Shown one piece after another: positions 20,570 through 33,211 of a stretch of 64,000 nucleotides of DNA. The stretch lies in NCBI RefSeq assembly GCF_016920785.2, contig NW_024609837.1, positions 45,944,745 to 46,008,744 of the forward strand, written 5' to 3'. A program made the position numbers and the translations under genes. The stretch is from Ixodes scapularis (taxonomy: Eukaryota > Arthropoda > Arachnida > Ixodida > Ixodidae). How positions within the stretch are numbered: the first letter of the stretch is position 1; each line of letters starts with the position of its first letter. The notes beneath the pieces were generated by a model, which was not told where the DNA came from, did no database searches, and was given only the letters and a program-made list of their open reading frames with translations.

Positions 20570-23500
20570 CAGGGTGATTCCACGTCAGTTCATGCAGTGA
20601 TGGTCCGGGTCATAATTTAGATATTTTTGTTAAAAATATATATGAAAGCCATGTTCTTGGGAGGAACATTCAGCTATATACGCCGTAATAATTTTTTTTG
20701 CTGAGATATAAAATAGAGAAGCTCGAGGTGGGGAAATTGCGAAGATTTCACAATGCTATTTTGCATGGTCGTCATTTCCTCATTGGAACTTTCACGTCAC
20801 CATAACTTTTTTCTAATACGTTTTGAAAAAGATATGCGACACATACACATTTCTAGGCAAAAAAAAAAAAAAAAATAAAAAATGGCACAAAAACGCGTTT
20901 TAGGGACATATTCACCATTTGTTTTTGAAAATAAACTATATTTCATAATACTTCACAAAACATATCAAAATTCGTGTCTTTAAATTTTCTTTAGGAATAT
21001 ATAACGATAATATGCCCACTTTTAATGATCTTTCTGTTATTAACGCGGAAATGCGGCTGATTTCTCAAAATATGGCAAGGATGGGCGTCGATATTTAAGA
21101 AACTAAATCTTGTAGTTTTATTAAACTCCCCTTGGCACTTCGCAGTGACTTGAACTAACCTGTGATGGCAAAAAGATTGAGTAATGTATGACCTCTGAAC
21201 GGGAAAAGCTACGACAAACCTTCACTCGGAGCGAGCCGACGTATTCGTCAGAGCGGCTTTGCCGCACAGCATTAAACATTTTGAGCGTTAGTTATGGCTC
21301 TATTTTACATTATTAAATTTTTTCTTTTTCATAAGGGACAAATATTCGTGACGCAAAAAGGGCTCAAAGTTTGGAATACCACTAATTAGCTTACAATTTA
21401 CAAAAACAAAACGGCCCCACTCTGCAAATTCGCTAACTATGCATACATAAGCTTAAAGCTCAGGTGGGCGAGTGGCCATGCATACATCCGGCCGCCTCTC
21501 GGCATATGATGACTTCCACAGATGAGATAGATGCCTGGATTCCTCTCACAGGTTTTACAGTGGTCCACTCTGCTTGCTTTACCGCACGAAACTCTCGAAC
21601 TCGAAGACAGTTGTGAGCACTGCGCGGAGTGGTTTGACGCGTTCCGCGAAGCGCTGAAGGCATGCAGTTCCCACCAGGAACGCAGGCGATTGTACACGCT
21701 TCTGTTGCCAAGCATCTCGAAGAAAGAAATATTGCGTCTGGTGCCGGAAGCGTCTGCCTACGTGATTGGTCAAACAAGAAAACTGAAGCGTAAAAGTGGT
21801 GTATGGGCAACCCCTGATCCCTACACCCTCAAGCGCATCTACCTCTGTAGCGCTCCCCAGAACGATTGCTTCCTGCACCGTTGCGAAAAGTGCCCAAAAA
21901 CGCAGAGCATCTCGCTGCAGTCGCTCCATCTCGACGAAAACGAAGAGATCTGTTTCGCGTTATGGGACGCCGGTGAGCTCGTCAAAAAGGTTGTGGACAC
22001 TTCCGCCTACCTGCGGGAACTACATGGAGAGCGAAAAGTGTATGAGGCATTCTTACATCCGTGACCTTCAACGAAGCCTGATACATGACACAAGAACAGC
22101 CTGACCACCCAAGGCCCATGTTCCACTTCGATTTTGCGGAAAATTAGACAGCACTCTTTTTACCCGAAGTCCAGAGTTTTCATGGGAAAAAACTCAAGTG
22201 TCTCTCTTCACAAGTGTGGTTAGGTCCACGCAAGGCACGCAAAGCTTTGCCGTTGTCAGCGATGACACGACACATGACACAGCTCACGTTCTTCTAGCCA
22301 TAGAGGCCATGAAAGAATATGTTGATGAACATTACCCAGTATTTTTTAAATAATTTTTTGTATCAGGGGCCTCTGGTCCCCGTACTTTTCGGCAAGATGG
22401 ATCTTTTCAGCCACTGGACACGGAAAAAAGTGCTTGTAATGGAGTAGGTGGTGCTCTTAAACACCACGCAACGCTAACTAACTTGAGATCCTCGCTCAAC
22501 TCAACGATCGTCACCGCTAAAAACTTTGTGAAAGTGCTACGTGAACCAGTAACAAATGTCTGCATGTTCCACCTGTCTGCGGAACTGGTTCGAGAGTTTC
22601 GTGCGGTGAAGCAAGCAGAGTAGACCACCGTAAACCTGTGAGAGGAATCCAGGCATCTCATCTGTGGAAGTCATCATATGCCGAGAGGCCGGATGTATAC
22701 ATGGCCACTCGCGCAATTGAGTTTTAAGCTTATGTATGCATAGTTGGCGAATTTGCAGAGTGGGGCCGTTTTGTTTTTTGTGAATTCTACGCTGATTAAT
22801 GGTATTCCAGCTCAAAGTCGTTTTTCGCGTCACTAATAGTCACCCCTTATGACAGAAAACAGTTTTAATAATATAAAATACAAGCAATAACTAACGCTCA
22901 AAATGTTTGATGTTGTGCGGCAAAGCCGCTATGACGAAGAGGTCGGTTCGCTCCGAGTGAAGGTTTGTCGTAGCTTTTCCCGTTCGGAGGTCATATGTTA
23001 CTCAATCTTTTGCCATCACAGGTTAGTTCAAGTCACTGCAAAGTGCGAAGGGTAGTTTAAAAAATAAATAAACGATGGAGTTTTTTTAAATATCGACGCC
23101 CAATCTTGCCACATTTTGAGAAATCAGCCGCATTTCCGCGTTAATAACAAAAGTATGATTAAGGGTGGGCCATATTATCTTTATATATTCGTAAAGAATA
23201 TTTAAAGACGGGCATTGTGATATGTTTTGTGAAGTATTATGAAAGATGGTTTATTTGCGAAAAAAAAAAATAAAAAAAAAATGGTGAATATGTCTCTAAA
23301 ACGCGTTTTTATGTCATTTTGGATTTTTCTGTTTGTATAGAAATATTTTATTGATATTCTTAATTTTTTGTGTATGTGCAGTGTATCTTTTGTAAAACGT
23401 ATTAAAAATGTTATGGTGACGTGAAAGCATCGATGCGGAAATGATGACTATGTAAAGTAGCATTGTGAAATCTTCTCAATTTCCACGTCACGAGCTTCTC

Positions 23501-23649
23501 TATTTTATATCTCAGCGAAAAAATTGTTACGGCGTTCATATACAGCTGAATGTTCCTCCCAAGAATATCAATTTCATATATATACTTAACGAAAATATCT
23601 AAATTATGACCCGGACCATCATTGCATGAACTGACGTAGAATAACCCTG
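20570..23649 (+). mobile_element. 3.1-kb DNA transposon with ~1-kb terminal inverted arms
   Basis: The ends are CAGGGTGATTCCACGTCAGT on the left and the inverse of CAGGGTTATTCTACGTCAGT on the right. The two arms (about 20570-21610 and 22580-23649) stay alignable along their whole length, with small indels and roughly ten percent differences by eye. Between them lies a decayed transposase. The target duplication is not clear (left flank cttctaatg, right flank catagcttc). The superfamily is not assigned. Confidence 0.88.
21531..22064 (+). pseudogene. decayed transposase ORF inside the long-armed element
   Basis: The 177-codon open part starts MPGFLSQVLQWSTLLALPHE and has a helical N-terminal region ending YVIGQTRKLKRKSGVWATPD, then HRCEKCPKTQ followed by an acidic stretch and a FALWDAGELV-like block. 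This order matches an unnamed family of large arthropod transposase-like proteins (Lys-rich ARKLK-KG segment, CEKCPG motif, then F-QWVSTDR), as far as I recall them. The usual ~180 residues between these two segments are missing, so an internal deletion is likely. After a stop, broken frames continue with SFAVVSDDTTHDTAHV near 22248 and NGVGGALKHHATL near 22438, like the (S/G)DD and CDG-GG-(V/L)KR blocks of the same family. Non-functional. The first codons lie inside the left arm, so the right arm carries the same MPGFLSQV start on the opposite strand (22640-22660). Confidence 0.62.
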
Positions 23650-24131
23650 CATAGCTTCTCGCCAAGGTCCGTTACCTTGCGAAGAAAGCATAACGTTAAT
23701 GTTTTAGTATACCCTAGTTACATATGCACACTTGGATGCAGTTAGGTTTAATCACAGTTACCGCACTGTACACTAAGGCAACTTTCTGTGGATATGCAGT
23801 CAAAGCTATGGGCGCACTTGCGCTTGCGCATCTTGAGCCCCCATCAAAGCTGTGCACGCGCCTTCTTCACTTCTAAGAATAGCCTTCGAAAAGTATAGTG
23901 TGGTAAATGTGGTTCAGTGTTACTGCAGTTAAGGGATGACTTAATTACGGTTAAGGGTGCCCATGTAAATATGGCGTTTGGATTGTATCTGGACAACCGG
24001 CGGCGAGGATATAATCCCAGGGCAGAGAACAAATGTCATTATGTTTTGTGTATGATTAGGTCAGTCACCTCCAATGGGAGTCTGGAGACTACTCAGCGGA
24101 TGGGCAATGTAACCAGTGTAGTAGCTCTGCG
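23650..24131. other. no gene recognised
   Basis: Short ORFs only. Confidence 0.4.
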
Positions 24132-24213
24132 GGCCTGGGGTCTTCATCTTGCGTGATTATAATGCATTAATGCGATTAAATGGAGAGGTCCAGGGTTCGA
24201 TACCCGGACCAGG
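24132..24213 (+). repeat. tRNA-like sequence, probably a SINE head or tRNA pseudogene
   Basis: A good B box (agggttcgatacccgg at 24191-24206) sits in a T-arm-like hairpin. The ends gcctggg and ccaggc could pair as an acceptor stem over 82 nt. There is no convincing A box, D arm or anticodon arm. A T-run follows (24219-24224). tRNA-derived retroposon debris is the likeliest reading. Confidence 0.4.
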
Positions 24214-25844
24214 CGGATTTTTTCGGTCGCGCACCAGTCACCTAGCTGGGTTTGGAGATTTGTGTTTGTCCTTTGTCTATCTTGTTCCCCTTCTCCAGGG
24301 ATTATTTTCATCAATCTTGCACGACGCAGTTGTGACTAAAGGAACACAAACTGGTATGATGCCATCCAGATCGAAACAAAAAGAAGCAGGGTTCAAAGTT
24401 CGAAACACTGGTCCCTGGGTTCTTTAGAGCCAGCTTTCGCTTCGCGTACTCCGAGATGCGTTGCATTGACACACTCGGCCACCGATCCCCAAGAGCACAG
24501 AAGGAGGGTTAAGAAAAGAAAAATTGAGCTTCAGCGTAACTGATTGTGAAGTTGTATTAGTTACATTTAGTGTATGACAGACATTCATTTTAAGTGCCCA
24601 GGGAACGCATTCGCATAAACAGTTTGGTGTCCGATGTGGTTTCTATAAAAAAAAAACTGTTTTGTACCTTAGTACAGAGTCTTACCAACGCCTTTTCTAC
24701 AATTAAGTTTCTCCGCAGCAGGGTGCTTAGTGCGGCGAAGCGCTCTTGCTGGAAGTGTTCCATTTGACTTTCCCGCGCTCTACGAACTGCATCTCGACAA
24801 CAATTAGAAAAACGACGAAGACAGTAATATATCAAGAACTTTTGTAGAGGAAGGAGGGAGTTTACGGCATGACAATAGATTAAGAGGCAAGCCATCGCTA
24901 CGTTAAGAGAAGAGTGGCTTTTTTTTATAATGTGTTTCATCTAAGTGTCCAGCAATGCTCGAGAACGCGTCAGTCAGTATTAAAATAGAAAATAAACTAA
25001 TACAATCACAACATCGCAGGACGCAGCTGACTTCATGCAAACAGAAAATTTAAACTATATATAAACTGACTACAGAAATATACGTCCAGCTTATGTGTAG
25101 AATACAAGTTTACGAGGTTTATTTGCAGGGTGAAGGATATATTGATTGGAAGAGGAAGCAAGTGTTTTATTCCATTTCAGCCCGAAGACTGCGTTCTCGT
25201 GCACAGGCCTTGCAAACATGTCTGTTGGTGGAAAATAAAACGTCAATGGTAACAAATCTCTAGCTTAGTATGTCACGCAATATCAAAATTCGAAAGCCAC
25301 CGACAAGTTTAAAACAGTAATTAAAGATAAAAAACCGGCATTTACAATGTTTAACATAATGTCACGCATACACGATATTTCAGAGGACATCGATCATACT
25401 ATTCTTGTAACATTTATTCATCTAACAGAAATAAGAGTAATATAGTGGGCACTGCTAAATATGTTAACACTGTTAAGTTTTTTTGTGTTACAATCCTAAA
25501 AGGAAAAGCTGCCTTAGGACAAAGCTACACATAAAAATGCCAATCTTTTTATGTCAAAGCGAAAAGACGCTAAGTACTATGAGTGCTTTCACTAAAAGAG
25601 CACTCATAGTACTCATAGTACAGCTTAATCACGAATTTTCGTCATAAAAATTGACTTAATATGTGCAAAAAACGTTTATATTTGGTCTGTTACTTTTGAT
25701 TGAGTCAAGGTTCTTTGTCAATACTTCTAGAAAGCAAAAGTACCAGCTAGCTAAAATTTCCCAATTAATTTTGGCGTCGCGCCATGTGAAAGAGATTTTT
25801 GCGAGACTGAATTTATTTTTCCCATGCTATACTGCGCACTTAAA
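24214..25844. other. no gene recognised
   Basis: AT-rich. A local palindrome of agtactatgagtgc with gcactcatagtact lies at 25574-25620. Nothing coding was identified. Confidence 0.4.
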
Positions 25845-26310
25845 GGAGCTGTGCAACGATATTAAATTGGAATGTTTTTCTCTCTAGACGAGCTTACCGG
25901 CACACCTGAGACTCAAGGATACTCACACGCAACGCCATTGGCCAAGAAACTCCTTTGTTGCGGTGTAATTTCAAGGACAAAAGCGATCCTTTTCATTCAA
26001 TCTCTCCTTTGCAAAATTTGATGACGTAACTCGGGGATCGCAGTACACCCAAGTGACGATATCTGAATGCGGTTCATAGATTGGACCCGAGCATTACGTG
26101 GGCACTCGACTTGGGCTCGTGACAATTGCTAGCTCGAGGAGCATTCGGGTAGTGACCCGTGTCCAATCGCTGCAACGACGACAACAGCCGAGCCATAACA
26201 ATGTCTGGAACTCAGCGCGTGTCCTGCGCTTTGCCAACCCCAGCGCGTGGCTATGATCCACACTGGCGGCATATAATCGGCTCCAGATCACGTGGCCACC
26301 TGTTCTGGCT
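25845..26310. repeat. interspersed repeat E, copy 1
   Basis: Shares several blocks in order with 37700-38715: gcaacgatattaaattggaatgttt, ctcctttgttgcggtgtaat (cf. cttcattgtcgccacgtaat), and near the end aactcagcgcgtgtcctgc ... ggcggcatataatc. Diverged, non-coding, class unknown. Confidence 0.6.
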
Positions 26311-26772
26311 GCGAGTTGAGGGGGTGAACGCTGCTCGTTTTTCTTAAATTTTTTTCTGGGACTTCTATTGCGTGGGGTGAAAAACGAACGCGTGTTTCAT
26401 AGGTCATTAACGTTAGGGATCCGTTTTAAGCGGTATTTGTGCACAGTACAAAAATTGTTGCACAGCTCCTTTAATAAAACAAACGACGCACACTCACCGC
26501 CCCTTCGGAACAAGGAAGACCGTCCGGTGCAGCATTTGTGTAAGTGAAAATCATAGAACCCCACGACAGAGGTAGTGTTTGGCATTGTATTTTGCAGGTA
26601 AGAAGAATAGCTGGGTTCTGTGGCTAAGTAGAAAGAAAGAAGCAATGCGCTATCATCAGTCTTCTGTGTTTCCTGTGTGTAGCAATAAACCTGAAGAATT
26701 AATCCCCAATCCGGGCTTATCGAAATCGGGAAAAACCGGCAAAACCCGAATTGGGGCTGCCGTTGCAGAAGA

Positions 26773-27160
<388 letters not shown>

Positions 27161-27523
27161 ACAAACAATGCTTTTTTTTTCTCACAGAAATAAACAATGC
27201 ATTGCCTATCGCTTAGCTTTCAAGCGAATGTAGCGGTAGCGCGGTAGTGGTTTGAACAAGATGGCCAAAGCTACAGAACTAACAGTTATCCCATTAAAAG
27301 GTTATGTCATTTTTCAGAAATTTAAACAAAAAAGTGGGGCTTGTTTTTTACTTTTTTTTTCGTTCTCTGGCGCCATTCGGGCTCCTGTATTGAAGAGCTT
27401 CGTCGGCCGCCATTGTCCCATTGAACATTTAAGAAAATCACGTAACTTTTGGATCAGATAACGGTTAGTTGTCAAACTTTGGCATCTGGTTCGGACGATT
27501 AGCGCTACATTCGGACGGAAAAT

Positions 27524-27595
27524 GAATGATCGGCGATGCGTAGCTGATTTTTGCGGTGAAAAACAAAACCCTGTATTTTTTTTGGGACACTTCGT
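27524..27595 (+). pseudogene. possible start of a THAP-domain exon
   Basis: From the ATG at 27524 the frame reads MNDRRCVADFCGEKQNP, with a C-x4-C pair near the N-terminus as in the C2CH THAP zinc-binding fold, and a donor-like TAG|GTAAGC follows at 27594. The rest of the domain is not visible here. This may be a first exon of a THAP-containing (P-element-like) protein or coincidence. Confidence 0.28.
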
Positions 27596-28469
27596 AGGTA
27601 AGCTTCGCACTCAAAAGTCAGCGTTGTTTTTCTGCGGCCATAAACTGTTGATATTTGTAGCAGATAATCGCGCCACAAATGTACAGGTGTTGTAAACTAT
27701 TTTTCAGATATAAAACAAAACGAAGGTGATTGAACTAAAAATACTTCAACTTCACAGGCGGGCACGTGCTCACTGTTAGAAGGAATCTATCTTACTCATA
27801 GCACTTCTGCGCGCATAATTACAAATGTTAGTTCTTATGGTCGAATGATGATTCACTTTGAACATTTAACCTCCTTGACCTCGGCGACGAATTTAAAAAG
27901 GAATTTAATTAAATAATCGTTTGAACCCCAGTTCACAAGTGACAACTCGATGAACAAGCTTTTTAAATAACTATATGGGTTTCCATTCTATCACCGACAG
28001 TCGTATGATTTCTCTATCTTTCGATCTATTTATTGACATATAAATTATATATCGGTATATCTCTTGATATATGACGATTAATCAATTTCTTCATTTATCC
28101 ATTTACTCATGAATCACCTATCTCACCGTCCAATGCATGATAACTTCATTCATTTATTACATATTTGCTTATTTAAATATCTCCATCTAAGAAATGAAAT
28201 AAAATATTTCATTGTTTCCATAAAATAATCTCTGTTAATTTAAAAGTAAATCTGTTAAGTGTAGGTTTACATGCTAATCCACCGAAGGGCATCTCTGAAA
28301 CCCTAGCAAAAAACTGATGGCTAAGTTAGTTCGGATATTTGATGTACAACCGAAATCTCAGTTTAATGGTGCCATCTCTGCAATAACAAAATTTGTCGAA
28401 GTGCGGAGACTCTAAGAATTCTGGAGCGTCCACTTTCTCGCAAATGACATCCTTTGTAGACAGTCGGTG
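27596..28469. other. AT-rich DNA, no gene recognised
   Basis: No ORF, repeat partner or hairpin of note. Confidence 0.45.
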
Positions 28470-28471
28470 CA

Positions 28472-28745
28472 GTCTACGAATAGAGCTTGCTGCAGTCTGC
28501 AAAGGGAGTTTGCTTCGGTCTACAAAGGGGGTTTGCTGCAGTCTGCAAAGGGAGTTTACTGCAGTCTACAAAGGGAGCTTGCTGCAGTCTACAAAGGAAG
28601 TTTGCTTCGGTCTAGAAAGGGAGTTTGCTGCAGTTTACAAAGGGAGTTAACTGCAGTCTACAAAGGGAGCTGGCTTTAGTCTATAAAGGGAGCTTCCTTC
28701 AGTCTACAAAAAGAGCTTGCTTCAGTCTAAAAAGCTACAAAGGAG
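28472..28745 (+). repeat. 23-bp satellite, array 1
   Basis: About 12 units of the type gtctacaaagggagcttgct plus gca. The unit length is not a multiple of three, so all frames stay open and three units encode one 23-residue repeat (…STKG…SLQ…VYKG…). Two further arrays lie at 30058-30322 and 31656-32290. Confidence 0.92.
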
Positions 28746-30057
28746 TTTACTCAAATCCTTCTAGACTGGAAGGCCTCAGCGCTTGTGAGTCGGGATGGAA
28801 AGATGAAGAAGAGGGACGGCCATGGCCCCGGCGGCTGGTGGCGGTGGCCGACACCGCCACAGCTAAAGGAATTCCCCCATCGGAGACTTCCTTTCTCCGA
28901 TGAGTGCGCCATTCGAGAGCATATTTCAACGCTATTCTTAGGGTGAATCTATTCTCTAACGATGACTTTTCGATATTTTTTTGAAGATGGACACACGAGG
29001 ATGCACGTGCCGGGATATGTAGTACATTTCAGTCGAAACATTTGTGCCCTCGTCCAACTGTTGTGTTTGTGCTTCAACACCAAACCGACGTGCCGTGCAT
29101 GCGGTGTGCCTTCGTGACAGGAATGTTCTGTATGAATACACAGGATGATTTCATTCGCAGCATTTATTGGTGAGATATACCATAATTTTAAATGAATTTG
29201 TGGTGTAGAAGCAAGTAGAGCTTGACAAGAAGCTCCCTGAACTGCTTGCATTCACACATACCACCCGCGTACGTCTACGGGCCTCGAGACAGGACCAACT
29301 CAAAAATAAATGCACCACAGTAAAGGATGACAAAAACAAAAACACTGCTCCTCAACGGCTATCGCCATATTCACCCCTGAAGAGGAGCAGAGTAGACGTC
29401 GAAACGTAGTGTTTCCAATTAGGGATTGGTTGGACGTCCCCCATTTTTTATTGTTCCATTCAACCAGACTGCTCTCGGTCTAATGTTCACATCCAAATGA
29501 AAATTATTGAGTAAATTCCTTGCACAAAAAACAACTCTATGCCACTAGGAGCAGCGAACCACTAGTTTTTGCTTTTAGATATACTGCTGTGTTAGTTAGT
29601 TTTAGAGAAGAATGTAGTTATTACATGCGTTTGCTACTTCAATCAAGTTGGTATTCTGTGATGTGTGATGCCGTTTTCAGTCATTTCCATCATGCAATTT
29701 CTAAAAAGTATAATTAACAATATAATCCATCTTGCAGGGATATTTACACCATTCACAATTTCGTGCTTCAAAAGTAAATCATAATTATTTCGAGACCTCG
29801 TTATGCACTTACCCTGTTCTTGCATTTTACCTCAATGATGTCATGCAACAATAATTTAACAGTGTAAAAAAAATCTTCCTAACCCAAACGTTGTGCACAG
29901 TTGGCCTCTATGGAAATGAAGACGCTTGCATCAATTATGATTTGTTGCTATGACGGAAAGTCTACCTGTGTTGCCTTCTCTTCCGCGCTCTAGCGCAGCC
30001 CCAATGGTCTTCTATTTTGGCCATGCAGAAAGAGCGCTGAAGCTTTCCTAGTCTTGA
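28746..30057. other. spacer between satellite arrays; no gene recognised
   Basis: An ORF on the - strand at 28949-29251 and others show no recognisable domain. gaagaggagcagagtagacg followed by tcgaaacg at 29378-29406 looks like transposon 3' sequence but was not classified. Confidence 0.4.
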
Positions 30058-30322
30058 AGGTGTCGGCTTGCTGCATTCTACAAAGGGAGATTGCTGCAGT
30101 CTACAGAGGGAGTTTGTTGCAGTCTACAAAGGGAAATTGCTGAAATCTACAAAGAGAGCTTTATGTTCTCTACAAAAAAGCTTGCTTCAGTTTACTAAGG
30201 TAGCTTGCTTCAGTTTACAAAGGTAGCTTGCTGCAGCCTACAAAGGAAGCTTGTTGCAGTCTACAAAGGGAGCTGGTCGCAGTTTATAAATGGAGTATGC
30301 TGCAGTCTAAAAATTTTCGCGT
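30058..30322 (+). repeat. 23-bp satellite, array 2
   Basis: About 11 units, same orientation as array 1. More substitutions than array 3. Confidence 0.9.
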
Positions 30323-30801
30323 TCCTGAGAAATAAAATACATCAAAAACATCAAAAGAAAGTGCAAGCAGCGGAAAACTTTCTAAGATCTCGTATTATGG
30401 GCGGGCGATTCATTTTTGCAGAGTGGTAAATGTCGGTACGATTCGGGCACCGAGGGGCCCGGGAGCACATTTTCCGGCAGAATGGGGGCCTTCGTTTCTT
30501 TTCTTTTGCAGGACGCTCTGTCTTCCCTCTCCTTTTTGTCCCGGAACAGCTTGTTTGTTAGACTGTTGTGCGCTCCAGAAAAGACGGTACATAGTTTATA
30601 TCTGTTCATTTTACCCAGCTATTATTTGTTCTTTCTGCATTGTTTATTTTGCATCATTTATTCGTTTTTGAGCTGACGTTGGTCGTCTCTGTTTTGGGCC
30701 GTGTGCCTTTTTCATTTCGGGGAGATATTTGTTTTTAAGGGCCTTCTCTTTTAGTAAGAAAGACTGGTAGAAAGAAGAGAAAGAAAAAATGAAAGCCGTT
30801 T
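30323..30801. other. no gene recognised
   Basis: Overlapping short ORFs on both strands (30382-30676) without motifs. Confidence 0.4.
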
Positions 30802-31653
30802 ACAATTCCCTGTAACGCCGGTTGGAGCGCAGCTCTTGAGGAGGAGGATGGAAGCGTACTGAGGGACAGGTGACTCCTTAAGGTCACGTGAACTCATGGG
30901 AGGTCAGGTGACGTCAAGGGGGTCACGTGACCTCAGGAGAATCGCGTGACCTCAGGCGGCCACGTGAGCTCAGGGGGTCAAGTGGCTTCAAGGGTCACGT
31001 GACCTCAGGGGGCTCACGTGACTCCAGGGGGTCACGTGACCTCAGTGGGGTCACGTGACCTCAGGGGTCACGTGACCTCAGGTGGTCACGTGACCTCGGG
31101 GGGTCACGTGACCTTGACGATGACGATTTGATGACGTCATCAGTGACGTCACTGATGACGCCATCAGTGATGATGACGATGCCGATGCCGATGCCAATGA
31201 CGTCATCAGTGACGATGACGATGCGGATGCCAATGACGTCATCAGTGACGTCACTGATGTCGTCATCAGGGATGATGACGATGACGATGCGGATGACAAT
31301 GACGTCATCAGGTTGCATGCAACCTGATGCATGCAACAGGGTGCATGCAACTCGTTGTATGCCAGTTGCATGCAACTCTCGAAGGAACCCGAGGTCCTCC
31401 CGAGGTCCTCCCGAAGGAACCCGAGGTCCTCCCGAGGTCCTACCGAAGAAACCCGAGGTCCTCCCGAGGTCCTCCCGAGGTCCTCCCGAAGGAACCCGAG
31501 GTCCTCCCGAAGGGCCTCGGGTTCCTTCGGGACGACCTCGGGTCCCTTCGAAAAAATTTACCCATAATGCACCGCGCGGTTACGCCGACGCTGACGGCGA
31601 GGGCGACGGCGACGCCGCTCAAGCCGGAAACGGGCGCCTAAGAGCTGCGCTCT
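30802..31653. mobile_element. element D, copy 2, with expanded inner arrays
   Basis: Bounded by aattccctgtaacgccgg ... gagcgcagctcttgag on the left and cgcctaagagctgcgctc on the right, the inverse arrangement of 12178-12512. Inside are four successive arrays: ggtcacgtgacctcaggg units of 17-19 bp (30878-31115), CRE-like atgacgtcatcagtgacgtc units with gatgacgatgcc runs (31110-31312), gcatgcaacctgatgcatgc palindromes (31310-31375), and gaaggaacccgaggtcctcc units (31380-31545). Copy 1 has only a short CRE-like run. It lies directly beside satellite array 3. Confidence 0.78.
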
Positions 31654-31655
31654 AA

Positions 31656-32290
31656 AAGAGAGCTGGCTACAGTCTAGAAAGGGAGCTTGCTTCAGTCTAC
31701 GAAGGGAGCCTGCTGCAGTCTACAAACATAGCTGGCTCGCGTCTTGTCTACAAAGGGAGCTTGCTTCATTCTACAAAGGGAGCTTGCTGCTGTCCACAAA
31801 AAGAGCTGGCTGCAGTTTATAAAGGAAGCTGGCGCAGTTTATAAAGGCCGCTTGCTTCTGTCTACAAAGAGATATTGCTGCAGTCTACAAAGGGAGCTGA
31901 GTGCAGTCTACAAAATGAGCTTGCTTCAGTCTACAAAAAGATCTTCCTAGAGTCTACAAAGGGAGCTTGCTGCAGTCTACAAAGGAAACTTGCTGCAGTC
32001 TACAGAGGGAGCTTGCCGCGGTCTGCAAAAAGAGCGTGCTCTAGTCGGCAAAGAGAGCTGGCTGCAGCCTACAAACAATGCTGGCTGCAGTCTACAAAAG
32101 GAGCTGGCTACAGTCTACAAAGAGAACTTGCTGCAGTCTACAAAGGGAGTTTGCTGCAGCCTACAAAGGGAGCTTGCTTTAGCCTACAAAGTGAGCGTGT
32201 TGTACTCTACAAAAGGAGCTTGCTGCAGTCTTCAAATGAAGCTGGCTGCAGTCTACAAAAGGGCCTTGCTGTAGCCTACAAACGGGGCTT
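31656..32290 (+). repeat. 23-bp satellite, array 3
   Basis: About 27 units of gtctacaaagggagcttgct plus gca, the longest array. ORFs 31744-32324 are made wholly of the repeat. Same orientation as the other two. Confidence 0.94.
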
Positions 32291-33211
32291 TCAAAAAATT
32301 GGGGGACGCTCAGCCTTCACTTAAAAGTGGGATGCGGTGGCGTGATCGGGCCCCGTTCGCAAAGTCTTCTCTTATAAACATGCGCTCGTTCCTAAGCCAT
32401 GCAAGCTCGTGTGCGTGATCGTGTCAGTAGCGTTACTTGTGACGTGACGTCAGGTAACGTAACTTGTGGCGTCATTTGTGGCTGTGAGGTCATGACCCTA
32501 ATGACCGGTTAAATTTAGCGAAAATTTTTCACTTAATTTTGTCGGAAAAATTTTCTGCTAAATTTGGCGGAAACTGTTCGGCTAAAATTGGCGAAAAACG
32601 TTTTCCCTACATTTAGCGAAAAATTTTGCCACCATAATAATCAGGTCGATAGGGCCATGATGTCCCCACAACGTGTGACGTCACACGCGTGACGTCACGC
32701 GTGAAGTCACACGTAACTGTAGGCGTTACATTATAGGATATATTGAACCCATCGACGCCGACGCGAGAGTTTCAGCGACATGTGCTCCTAAACGCTATCG
32801 CGTTAAAAAAACAGTATGCACTGTGGCACTGATAATGACATTTCCTTAGGCTCAGTGTCATAGCGCTGAGTTGTATTTTAGGCCTAGAGGTTTTACCAAC
32901 ATCCCGATTCACAGAGCTCCCTCCTTCGACTTCAGCGATTCGCTTTCTACAGTGCTTTCGGGGAATACAGACACTCCGGATTTCCCAGACCAGTCATATA
33001 ATCAAAGGAGATTGACGTGTAATATGCGATATCGCACAAGAAAATCTTGTTCAGACACTGTTTTGCGGCAAAGTGAGTTTCACTGAAAAGATGCCGGCTC
33101 ATACAAAAGTTCTGAGATCTCGACATTCTGTTTTAACCAGCTACAAATTAGACCATCTTCTGCAAAAAAATTACGCAATGTATGAAAATAAAACAAAACA
33201 AAAAAACTCAC
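32291..33211. other. no gene; CRE-like and A/T-armed repeats
   Basis: A region at 32400-32770 holds gtgacgtcacacgcgtgacg followed by tcacgcgtgaagtcacac (32676-32715) and four copies of taaatttagcgaaaattttt-like units (32511-32630), the arms of an unclassified element ending cctaaacgctatcgcgttaa near 32788. No gene recognised. Confidence 0.45.

Noticed and set aside
24132..24213. Functional tRNA gene
   Set aside because: Good B box but no credible A box, D arm or anticodon arm.
24590..24940. 116-codon ORF on the - strand
   Set aside because: Open but without recognisable domain, splice context or repeat partner; left unannotated.
28472..32290. CRISPR-like array
   Set aside because: Units follow each other directly without unique spacers, and the genome is eukaryotic.
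28393..32324. Repetitive protein ORFs (STKG...SLQ...VYKG) as a real gene
   Set aside because: All three frames are open because the 23-bp unit is not a multiple of three and lacks stops; the ORFs start and end with the arrays.
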